Assembly: GCA_947629225.1 (NCBI GenBank)
Contig: CANRCY010000026.1
Coordinates: 1-12,763 of the forward strand
From: an uncultured Clostridia bacterium
GTDB taxonomy: Bacteria > Bacillota > Clostridia > Christensenellales > Borkfalkiaceae
Direction of reading: 5' to 3'
Length of the DNA: 12,763 nucleotides
Under the pieces are notes generated by a model. That model had not been told where the DNA came from. It saw only the letters and a program-made list of their open reading frames with translations, and ran no database searches. A program made the translations under genes and the position numbers. Shown here piece after piece: positions 6,854 to 12,686 of this stretch. Every line of letters starts with the position of its first letter. Position 1 is the stretch's first letter.

Positions 6854-6912
6854 AGGCGCTTGCGGACAGAAAGAAAGATAACCTCGACGTCGCGCGCGTC
6901 AAGGGAAAATAA
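6721..6912 (+). pseudogene. Out-of-frame C-terminal part of the ferritin-like gene
   Basis: From 6721 the -1 frame encodes FCFFSYNARIHGGKPESHG and continues with LCVEKLIGERGQDYRIQN, HPIKALADRKKDNLDVARV and a TAA at 6910-6912. Its composition is ordinary (balanced charges, aromatic residues), unlike the frame-0 tail over the same bases. No start codon or ribosome binding site precedes it, so it is not a separate gene. No classical X XXY YYZ slippery heptamer is visible at the junction, so a one-base deletion, real or a sequencing error, is the simplest explanation. Confidence 0.75.
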
Positions 6913-6922
6913 ACCCAAACAG

Positions 6923-6979
6923 ACGCCGCGCGCTTCCCCAAAGGAAGCGCGCGGCGTTCCCATACCGACCATTTTTTTC
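6923..6979 (+). terminator. Hairpin terminator after the ferritin-like gene
   Basis: Perfect 15-bp stem: 6923-6937 (ACGCCGCGCGCTTCC) with 6943-6957 and the 5-base loop CCAAA. The T-run (6972-6978) is about 14 bases past the stem rather than adjacent, so intrinsic termination may be inefficient. Its place 10 bases after the restored stop at 6912 supports that reading of the gene end. Confidence 0.6.
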
Positions 6980-7003
6980 ATCCGTGAAAGTTGAGTGAAA
7001 CGG

Positions 7004-7032
7004 TTGAAATTTTTTTCGGATGATGATATACT
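7004..7032 (+). promoter_or_regulatory. Sigma-A promoter of the LRR lipoprotein gene
   Basis: TTGAAA (7004-7009) and TATACT (7027-7032) are separated by exactly 17 bases, each 5/6 to consensus. The -10 box is 33 bases before the start codon. The upstream sequence is AT-rich. Confidence 0.75.
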
Positions 7033-7065
7033 GTTCTTTGAAACCAAACCTTTTCGGAGGAACGA

Positions 7066-8838
7066 ATGAAAAAACTGATTTCTTTTGCGCTTGCCCTTGT
7101 CTTGGGAACGGGACTGCTCGTCGGCGCGGGGTGTTCTCATAAACACGAATTCGGGAGTTGGTACGTCGTCGTGCCCGCTTCCTGTGTCCGCACGGGGCTC
7201 GAACGGAGGGACTGCGCCGTCTGCGAAGAATCGCAGGAGAGACCCATTCCCATGACCGAGCACACCATCTCTTCCGTCTATTCCGCAGACGGGACAAAAC
7301 ATTGGAAAGAGTGCTCCGTTTGCAGACAGCACTTCGAGGAAGGAGACCATAATTTTACGGGCGACCTCTGTTCCGTCTGCAAATACGATAAGAGCGGCAC
7401 CAACGTGCTCGAATACAAGCTGAACGAGGACGGGGAATCCTACGCCCTGACGGGAGTGCTCGGCACCGCGCCCGAATCGGTCGTCGTGCCCGCCTTCTAC
7501 ATCGGTCTCCCCGTTACGAAGATCGCAAAGAACGCCTTCCTCGGGCAGCGCGCGATGAAGAACATCACCCTTCCCGCGGGGATTACCGAAATCGAGTCGG
7601 AGGCGTTCAAGGGGTGTATCGCTCTGACGCGGATCGAACTTCCCGCCTCCGTCCAACTCGTCGGAAGCGGCGCCTTTTCCGATTGCACGGCGCTCTCCGC
7701 GATCGACGTCGCGGCAGGAAACGAATTTTTCTCTTCCGAATGCGGAATTTTGTACGATCTGCTCAAAACCAAGTTCATCCACATTCCCGCGGCGGTTTCG
7801 GGAGAAGTCATCCTTCCCGCGACCATCACCGAGATCTCGGGCGGGGAATTTGCGGGTCGCCACAGCCTCGAAAAGATCACGATCGGGGAGAATATCACGA
7901 GCGTCGGCGGGCTTGCGTTCCAGAATTGCACTTCGCTCACCGAATTTACGGTGCTCGGGCAGAATACCGTCTTCGGGCTCGGCGCGCTCGACGGATGCAC
8001 TTCTCTTTCCAAGCTCGTGCTTGCGAACACATGGCAGAGCGGGCTCACCGAACCCTATTCCAACCCCGATAACACCATGAACGGCTCGGGCTATCTCGGC
8101 TATCTCTTCGGCGCGGAATTCTGCCTCGGAACGGGCTCGAAGCTGCCCGCGTCGCTCAAAACGGTCGAATTCACGGGCGGGACCAAACTTTACGGCTATG
8201 CCTTTGCGAATTGCGACCACATCGAAACGATCGTCCTTCCCGACACGCTACGCGAAATTTCCGACAACGTCTTCTTCAACTGCTCCGCGCTCAAAGCGCT
8301 CTCCATCGGCGCCGAGAACACCGTATTTACCGTGCGGAACAACATTCTGTACAACCGCGAGAGGAAGGAGATCGTACATGTTCCCGCCGCGCTCGAAGGG
8401 GATGTCGAAATTCTCGACGGCGTGAGGCAGATCGCCGCAAACGCCTTCGAAAAACGCGCGATCACGGGGATTACCCTTCCCGCGTCGGTCGAACGGATCG
8501 GCAACAGCGCTTTCTCGGAATGCGCAAACCTTGCCCGCGTGACCATTCCCGACGAGAGCAAGCTCATCTCCTTCGGCGATCTTTCCTTCTTTATGTGCCA
8601 AAGCCTTACGAGCATCGTCATTCCCGCAAGGACGGCGACGATCGGCAAATCCGCCTTCTGGGGGAGCGGGCTCACCGAAGCCTTCTTCCGCGAGACGCAG
8701 GGCTGGAGGCGCGCAGGTTCGATCGATATGCAAAGTTCTACCGAGGTATCCCCCGGCATGCTTGCCGTGCCGAGCGCCGCGGCGGACGAGCTGACGGGCG
8801 CCAACTCGCAGTATTATTGGTCGAGGACGACCACCTGA
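7066..8838 (+). CDS. BspA-type leucine-rich-repeat surface lipoprotein
   Basis: 590-residue exported protein. Residues 1-23 form a lipoprotein signal (MKK, hydrophobic stretch, VGAGC with Cys23 as the lipidated residue). Residues 24-107 form a cysteine/histidine module with three CxxC pairs (C50/C53, C83/C86, C102/C105) plus HKHEFGSW, a pattern seen ahead of BspA repeats in Clostridia surface proteins. Residues about 115-560 hold repeated LRR_5 units of the type AFxxCxxLxxIxLPxxVxxIG. An insert type is duplicated: ILYDLLKTKFIHIPAAVSG (229-247) and ILYNRERKEIVHVPAALEG (427-445). BspA-like proteins mediate adhesion or surface binding; the ligand is unknown. The start follows GGAGG by 5 bases. 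Flanking promoter and terminator mark it as a single-gene unit. Confidence 0.88.
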   Translation: MKKLISFALALVLGTGLLVGAGCSHKHEFGSWYVVVPASCVRTGLERRDCAVCEESQERPIPMTEHTISSVYSADGTKHWKECSVCRQHFEEGDHNFTGDLCSVCKYDKSGTNVLEYKLNEDGESYALTGVLGTAPESVVVPAFYIGLPVTKIAKNAFLGQRAMKNITLPAGITEIESEAFKGCIALTRIELPASVQLVGSGAFSDCTALSAIDVAAGNEFFSSECGILYDLLKTKFIHIPAAVSGEVILPATITEISGGEFAGRHSLEKITIGENITSVGGLAFQNCTSLTEFTVLGQNTVFGLGALDGCTSLSKLVLANTWQSGLTEPYSNPDNTMNGSGYLGYLFGAEFCLGTGSKLPASLKTVEFTGGTKLYGYAFANCDHIETIVLPDTLREISDNVFFNCSALKALSIGAENTVFTVRNNILYNRERKEIVHVPAALEGDVEILDGVRQIAANAFEKRAITGITLPASVERIGNSAFSECANLARVTIPDESKLISFGDLSFFMCQSLTSIVIPARTATIGKSAFWGSGLTEAFFRETQGWRRAGSIDMQSSTEVSPGMLAVPSAAADELTGANSQYYWSRTTT

Positions 8839-8856
8839 TCTCGGACGGAAACTTTC

Positions 8857-8885
8857 TCCCCGCCGCACGGCGGGGATTTTCTTTT
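8857..8885 (+). terminator. Rho-independent terminator after the LRR gene
   Basis: TCCCCGCCG (8857-8865) pairs with CGGCGGGGA (8868-8876), followed by TTTTCTTTT. It lies 18 bases after the stop codon. The 2-base loop implies the top pair is open in practice. Confidence 0.8.
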
Positions 8886-8951
8886 GCCTTCGGAGGGAGC
8901 GCAAAAAACGTAATTGCCGTAAAATTTTTCGGATAAACGGCGCAAACACGA

Positions 8952-8980
8952 TTGCAAAGCGCGGAGCAAAATGCTATAAT
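8952..8980 (+). promoter_or_regulatory. Strong extended -10 sigma-A promoter
   Basis: TTGCAA (8952-8957), a 17-base spacer and a perfect TATAAT (8975-8980) preceded by TG plus one base (extended -10). It lies 31 bases before the start of the MBL-fold gene and probably drives the two-gene unit. Confidence 0.85.
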
Positions 8981-9011
8981 GCTCTAAGGAGAAATCCTTG
9001 GAGAGTTATAC

Positions 9012-9794
9012 ATGAGAATCAAGTGGTACGGAACGGCGTCCCTTCTCATCGAGGCGGGCGATACCCGTCTCCTTGTCGACCCGTACTTAAAACAATATAA
9101 TCAAAAATTGCCGCGGCTTCCCATAGAGGAATGCGCAAGTGCGGACGCGGCGTTCATCACCCATCCTCACCTCGATCATTTCTGCGACGTCGGGGTCTTT
9201 CTCGAACGGGGGCTTCGGAAGGTCTTCGTTCCGCAAGGGGGCATATCCATCGCGCAGGCGAACGGCATTCCCGACGGGCGGATGATCCCGATTTCCGCCA
9301 ACGAGAAGATCACGGTGGGGGAGATCACGGTGCAGACCTTCCGTAGCCGCCACTGCAAATTCGACGCGCCCACGGTGCTTTCCGTCGCCCTCAATCCCGC
9401 GACCTATTTTTGCCATTTTCGCGATGGAGTGGCGCTCCTCAAAGGGACCCGCCGCTTCAAGATCTCCGCAGACGACGTCCTCGCGTTCGAATTTTCCTCG
9501 GGCGGGAAGAAGATCATGGTGCTCGGCTCCGCGGGAATGGAGGAGAATACCGAATACCCCGAGCATGCCGACTTGCTCGTATTTCCCTTCCAGGGACGCT
9601 CCCGCATGCACAGATATATGATCCCGTTTTTGAAGGAGTTCGCCCCCAAAGCCGTGATGATCGACCATTTCGACGACGCATTCCCGCCGCTCACGCACAA
9701 AGTTTCCACCAAAAAGTTCGCCGCCACGGTAAATAAGTATCTTCCTGCGGCGCGGACGATCGTCCCCGTCGAGGGGGAGTGGTACGAAGTATGA
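9012..9794 (+). CDS. Metallo-beta-lactamase-fold hydrolase (UlaG-like)
   Basis: 260-residue cytoplasmic MBL-fold protein. The N-terminus YGTASLLIEAGDTRLLVDP (6-24) is the typical first beta-sheet of UlaG/Lactamase_B_2-like enzymes, and the metal motif HPHLDH (51-56; H51, H53, D55, H56) is intact. His114 (SRHCKFD) and His219 (MIDHFDD) are candidates for the remaining ligands. The position where relatives have GD, bridging the two metals, reads LGSAGM (171-176), so the second metal site may be altered. The substrate is unknown; the family includes lactonases, phosphodiesterases and nucleases. The start has GGAGAG 6 bases upstream and is the first ATG after a strong promoter. Its stop overlaps the next start (ATGA). 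Confidence 0.85.
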   Translation: MRIKWYGTASLLIEAGDTRLLVDPYLKQYNQKLPRLPIEECASADAAFITHPHLDHFCDVGVFLERGLRKVFVPQGGISIAQANGIPDGRMIPISANEKITVGEITVQTFRSRHCKFDAPTVLSVALNPATYFCHFRDGVALLKGTRRFKISADDVLAFEFSSGGKKIMVLGSAGMEENTEYPEHADLLVFPFQGRSRMHRYMIPFLKEFAPKAVMIDHFDDAFPPLTHKVSTKKFAATVNKYLPAARTIVPVEGEWYEV

Positions 9795-10234
9795 CGCGCG
9801 CGGAACGGGCAAGGGAAAATTTTTTGCAGGGCGATACTTGCGCGCAGGCGGTCCTGCTCGCCTTTGCGGACGCGCTTTCCGCCGACGAAGGAACGCTGAG
9901 GGCGCTCTCCCGTCCCTTCGGGGGAGGAATGGGCAGGCTGCGGCTCATCTGCGGCGGCGTCTCGGGCGGAGTCATGGCGCTCGGGCTGTTCTTCCCCGAC
10001 CTTCCCAAGAGCGCGCTCTACGCCCTCGTGCAGGAGTATGCGCGGCGGTATGCCGCACGCTTCGGAAGTTATCTCTGCGGGGAATTGCTCGCGGGCGCGG
10101 GCGTTTCTGCGGGGACCTCACCCGAGGCTGAGGCGCGCACCCCAGAATACTATCAAAAACGTCCCTGCCCCGAACTTGTTTACGGCGCTGCTGAGATCCT
10201 CGAAGAGCTCCTGAAAGAGAACGGAAAGCTCTGA
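9791..10234 (+). CDS. C_GCAxxG_C_C family redox-type protein
   Basis: 147-residue small cytoplasmic protein with the four-cysteine layout of the C_GCAxxG_C_C family: GDTCAQAVLLAF (Cys17), FGGGMGRLRLICGGVSGG (Cys54), SYLCGELL (Cys96) and RPCPELV (Cys126). Members are common in anaerobes and are thought to be redox-active or metal-binding, but the biochemical role is not established. The central motif is ICGGVSGG rather than the usual CGA[V/L]xGA. The ATG at 9791 overlaps the upstream stop. A GTG at 9779 directly abuts the GGGGGAG sequence and is a poorer start. The ATGA overlap implies coupled translation with the MBL-fold gene. A terminator follows at 10254. Confidence 0.85.
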   Translation: MTRAERARENFLQGDTCAQAVLLAFADALSADEGTLRALSRPFGGGMGRLRLICGGVSGGVMALGLFFPDLPKSALYALVQEYARRYAARFGSYLCGELLAGAGVSAGTSPEAEARTPEYYQKRPCPELVYGAAEILEELLKENGKL

Positions 10235-10253
10235 CCCGATTACGCTTTTTCCG

Positions 10254-10278
10254 ACCGCCTTTTTTGGGCGGTTTTTTT
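10254..10278 (+). terminator. Rho-independent terminator
   Basis: ACCGCC (10254-10259) pairs with GGCGGT (10267-10272) around a T-rich loop, followed by TTTTTT (10273-10278). It is 20 bases after the stop of the C_GCAxxG_C_C gene. Confidence 0.85.
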
Positions 10279-10318
10279 GTGCGAAATAAAAACCGCGTCT
10301 TTTGCACATATTTGATTT

Positions 10319-10717
10319 ATGAAAAAAATTTTCTGCGTTTTAGCGCTTTCCTCCCTGTTGCTTTTCGGCGGGTGCGACGCGGCTGAGATGAGCTCTCTGC
10401 GCGAAATTTCCCGTCCGTATGCGTGCGAATACAAGTGCACGAAGCTGCTTTTCGGCGGCGAAGACGTGCTCGGAAAGCTCTCTTTTCTCAAACTTGCGCT
10501 CGACGGCAGTGGAAAATTTTCCCTCGATTATGCCGATACGTTCGGCAAAAAAGGGGGATATTCGGGCGAATACGAGATGAAGGGGGAGCGCGTCGTGTTC
10601 ACCGCGAAGGCGGGCGGAAAAATGCGCAACTTCGAATTTTCTTACGAAGACGGGGCGATCGTCATGCGGCTTCCCCTCGGCGGAAGGCTGATCTATGCCG
10701 AGTTCCGCGCCCTCTGA
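10319..10717 (+). CDS. Small predicted lipoprotein of unknown function
   Basis: 132 residues: MKK, a hydrophobic stretch and LFGGC (Cys19) form a lipoprotein signal peptide, so the mature ~114 residues should sit on the outer face of the membrane. The remainder is rich in beta-strand-like alternation with glycines (GSGKFSLDYADTFGKKGGYS, GEYEMKGERVVFTAKAGGK). It suggests a small beta-barrel or lipocalin-like fold, but no family is recognised. An in-frame TGA at 10313-10315 closes the frame upstream, and the next Met (residue 24) would remove the signal, so 10319 is the start. No Shine-Dalgarno sequence is visible in the 20 bases before it, unlike its neighbours. It lies between a terminator and the promoter of the phosphatase gene. 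Confidence 0.65.
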   Translation: MKKIFCVLALSSLLLFGGCDAAEMSSLREISRPYACEYKCTKLLFGGEDVLGKLSFLKLALDGSGKFSLDYADTFGKKGGYSGEYEMKGERVVFTAKAGGKMRNFEFSYEDGAIVMRLPLGGRLIYAEFRAL

Positions 10718-10745
10718 TTTTTTGATGAAAATTTTTTTGATTATC

Positions 10746-10774
10746 TTGACAAATCCTCTTTTATCCTGTAACAT
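10746..10774 (+). promoter_or_regulatory. Promoter of the phosphatase lipoprotein gene
   Basis: A perfect -35 TTGACA (10746-10751), a 17-base spacer and TAACAT (10769-10774, 4/6 to consensus). The -10 is 23 bases before the start codon, with AAAGGAGG between. It suggests that this gene is transcribed independently of the small lipoprotein gene ending at 10717. Confidence 0.7.
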
Positions 10775-10797
10775 AGAGACAGAAAAGGAGGCGACAG

Positions 10798-11994
10798 ATG
10801 AAGAAATTTTTGCTTGCGGTATCTGCCGCGACGCTTATCTTTGCAATGCTTTTTTCGGCTTGCGCGCCCGCCGCGGACCCCGTCGACCCCGACCAAAACG
10901 ATCCCCCCGCAGACCCGCCCGTTCTCACAGGCGGATATGAGGGCACGGACGGCGGTGTTTCGTTTACGTTGCCCGCCCTCGGGGAGAGCGTCGCGCTCCA
11001 TACCGAACTGCAAAGCGCGTATCTCGGCGAAGAGAACGCCGTCGTGATTGGCAAATATGCCGACGGCGTAAACGCGGGCGACGGGCTCGATCACCGTGAA
11101 CTCAGCCACCCGCTCCCCGTGACGTTCACTTGGGAAGCTGCGGGAATTTCCGAGGGCGCGGAGTACCTTTTGCGCGTGGGCGAAGGGGAAGAAATGCAAA
11201 ACGTATGGAGTTTTAGCACGACTGAGACCTCTCTCGCCGTCTATAATCTCAAACTCGCGACGACCTATTATTGGAGCGTAGAGGCGGAAGATACCGAGAG
11301 CGGAAAGGCGTTTTTCACGACCGAGGGCAGAGGTCCGCGCAATCTGTATGTAGACGGCGTTGCCAACGTGCGCGATTTGGGCGGTTGGCTCACGGAGAGC
11401 GGCGGACGGTTTAAGCAGGGGCTCATTTACCGTTGCGGAAGGCTCAACGAAAACTACACGGGAAAGACGACGATCACGGAGGCAGGGAAACGCACCATGC
11501 TCGAAGAGCTGAAAATCCGCACCGAGATCGATCTCCGCGGCGGCAAAAACGACCCTTCCGAACACGGCAACATCACGCAAAGCCCGCTCGGGGAGGGGGT
11601 CGCCTATCATCATCTCGGCATGAATTGGGAAGGGGACATGCTCACCCTTAACCGTGCCAAACTTCGCGAGATATTCACTCTGCTTTCGGACGAAACCAAC
11701 TATCCGCTCATCTTCCATTGCAGTATCGGGACGGATCGGACGGGGCTCGTTGCATATCTTTTGGGGGCGATCGTGGGCGTCAGGCAAGAGGACCTCTTCC
11801 GCGACTATCTGTTCTCCAATTTCGCTTACATAGAGGGCTCGCGCGGGATAACAGACATCAAAAACAGTTATGCGGCGGATATCGACGCGGCTGCGGGCGA
11901 TACGCTTGCCGAAAAGGCGAAGAACTATTTGACCGAAAAAGTGCGCATTCCCGCCGAGCAGATCGAAGAGATCGTGCGCATTCTGGCAGGATAA
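10798..11994 (+). CDS. Surface lipoprotein tyrosine/serine phosphatase with Fn3-like domain
   Basis: 398 residues. A lipoprotein signal with LFSAC (Cys22) is followed by an Asp/Pro-rich linker (25-45), a fibronectin-III-like beta domain (about 100-178, ending YYWSVEAEDTESGKAFFTT), then a dual-specificity/Tyr phosphatase domain of the Y_phosphatase3 type (about 183-398). Diagnostic motifs are NVRDLGG (190-196), IYRCGRL (210-216), TEIDLRGG (242-249) and the P-loop HCSIGTDRTG (307-316), with nucleophile Cys308 and Arg314 of the CX5R signature. Relatives hydrolyse phospho-tyrosine/serine or phosphoinositides; with a lipid anchor this copy should act outside the cytoplasmic membrane, on an unknown substrate. 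The start follows AAAGGAGG. A terminator follows at 12045. Confidence 0.88.
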   Translation: MKKFLLAVSAATLIFAMLFSACAPAADPVDPDQNDPPADPPVLTGGYEGTDGGVSFTLPALGESVALHTELQSAYLGEENAVVIGKYADGVNAGDGLDHRELSHPLPVTFTWEAAGISEGAEYLLRVGEGEEMQNVWSFSTTETSLAVYNLKLATTYYWSVEAEDTESGKAFFTTEGRGPRNLYVDGVANVRDLGGWLTESGGRFKQGLIYRCGRLNENYTGKTTITEAGKRTMLEELKIRTEIDLRGGKNDPSEHGNITQSPLGEGVAYHHLGMNWEGDMLTLNRAKLREIFTLLSDETNYPLIFHCSIGTDRTGLVAYLLGAIVGVRQEDLFRDYLFSNFAYIEGSRGITDIKNSYAADIDAAAGDTLAEKAKNYLTEKVRIPAEQIEEIVRILAG

Positions 11995-12044
11995 TTTTTT
12001 CGGAGAGAGGGAAAATCAACAAAAAAGTTATGAAAAAAATTTTT

Positions 12045-12082
12045 GTCCGTTTTCGTGGGAAAGCGGACTTTTTTGTGTTTTT
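12045..12082 (+). terminator. Rho-independent terminator after the phosphatase gene
   Basis: GTCCGTTTT (12045-12053) pairs with AAAGCGGAC (12060-12068) with one G-U pair and a 6-base loop, followed by TTTTTT and a further T-run after a single G. It lies 50 bases beyond the stop codon. Confidence 0.8.
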
Positions 12083-12191
12083 TTGAAAGAAAAACGTCAT
12101 ACGGTTGCCGAAATTGAGAAAAAAAGGGGAAAATGTCGAAAAAGCGCAAAAATGAAAAAATTGTGAAAGAAAAAATATCTGTTTCAAACGC

Positions 12192-12220
12192 TTGACAAAC
12201 GGTTGAAAGCGGAGTATACT
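12192..12220 (+). promoter_or_regulatory. Near-consensus promoter with no gene behind it
   Basis: A perfect -35 TTGACA (12192-12197), a 17-base spacer and TATACT (12215-12220, 5/6). Upstream, 12120-12180 is strongly A-rich on this strand with repeated A-tracts, resembling an UP element or curved DNA. Expected transcription begins near 12227. The first ATG downstream (12238) opens only a 4-codon frame, and repeats follow to the window end. Confidence 0.7.
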
Positions 12221-12281
12221 CTAACAGAAAATTGAAAATGGGTGTAGTATAAGAACGCGCGCGTCCGCGTGTGTCTCTTCG

Positions 12282-12393
12282 CGCCCACGCGTTCGCGCCA
12301 AGCGTCATTCCCAAATTACGTCATGTTGAGCGAAGTCGCCCACGCGTTCGCGCCAAGCGTCATTCTCAAATCACGTCATGTTGAGCGAAGTCG
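12282..12393. repeat. Two tandem ~57-bp repeats
   Basis: A unit starting CGCCCACGCGTTCGCGCCAA and ending ATGTTGAGCGAAGTCG occurs at 12282-12338 and again at 12337-12393 (period 55), with two substitutions. The second copy is the left end of the full palindromic element at 12362-12454; the first is therefore a truncated duplicate. Confidence 0.8.
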
Positions 12394-12454
12394 AAACATG
12401 ACCGCATTATAAAGCGGACGCCCTTCGACAGGCTCAGGGTGACGTAATTAGAAT
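12362..12454. repeat. Palindromic element, copy B (inverted relative to 4649-4742)
   Basis: This 93-bp element opens ATTCTCAAATCACGTCA and closes TGACGTAATTAGAAT. Both arms match copy A in reverse complement with two mismatches each over 32-33 bases, while the loop and outermost bases differ. The centre ACCGCATTATAAAGCGGAC forms a small hairpin (CCGC/GCGG). Confidence 0.8.
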
Positions 12455-12497
12455 CATGGTGACGTAATTAGAATCATGGTGACGTGATTAGAATCAG
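12438..12497. repeat. Three tandem 20-bp repeats
   Basis: GGTGACGTAATTAGAATCAT at 12438-12457 and 12458-12477 is exact. A third copy at 12478-12497 differs at two positions (A to G in GACGTGATT, and the last base or so). It looks like an expansion of the right end of the adjacent palindromic element. Confidence 0.85.
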
Positions 12498-12500
12498 CAT

Positions 12501-12577
12501 GACGCGCCAAGCGTCATTCCGAGGCGCAAAGGAAAGAACGAAGTTCGAACGGCGGCTCTCCGAGGGAATCTTGCTAC
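12501..12577. repeat. 77-bp direct repeat, copy 1
   Basis: Identical over 77 bases to 12687-12763, 186 bases downstream. It begins GACGCGCCAAGCGTCATTCC and ends GAGGGAATCTTGCTAC. It forms the left arm of the imperfect palindrome at 12512-12671. Confidence 0.9.
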
Positions 12578-12671
12578 GTCAAGGAACGTTCTACCGAACT
12601 TGAACGCAACAAGATGCCTTCGCGGATTGGCAAAGCGGACTTCGTACCCTCTGTTTCGGCTCAGCATGACG
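12512..12671. repeat. Imperfect ~160-bp palindromic element
   Basis: It opens CGTCATTCCGAG and closes CTCAGCATGACG. The outer 6 bases and GAG/CTC pair exactly; further in, GAAGTTCG faces CGGACTTCG and GAATCTTGCTACG faces CGCAACAAGATGCC. This is the same design as the elements in the mtnN-luxS gap but with a different core. Confidence 0.6.
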
Positions 12672-12686
12672 TGCGCGGGGCAGCAA

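Noticed and set aside
6463..8220. A 585-codon open frame on the minus strand
   Set aside because: It is antisense to the ferritin-like and LRR genes, has biased Arg/Gly/Glu composition and no ribosome binding site; it is a by-product of GC-rich codon usage.
9779..9790. An upstream GTG start for the C_GCAxxG_C_C protein
   Set aside because: It directly abuts the ribosome-binding sequence and adds only four residues not typical of the family; the ATG at 9791 with ATGA overlap fits better.
12030..12086. An 18-codon ORF starting MKKIFVRFRGK
   Set aside because: It runs through the terminator hairpin and T-tract and has no ribosome binding site.
12133..12195. A 20-codon ORF, MSKKRKNEKIVKEKISVSNA, with AAGGGGA just upstream
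   Set aside because: It lies in an A-rich tract between a terminator and a promoter, its stop overlaps the -35 box, and Lys-rich short frames are expected there. No promoter is seen for it.
11925..12314. A 129-codon minus-strand gene in the terminal region
   Set aside because: It is Phe/Ser-rich because it reads the complement of the A-tracts, and it covers the terminator and promoter.
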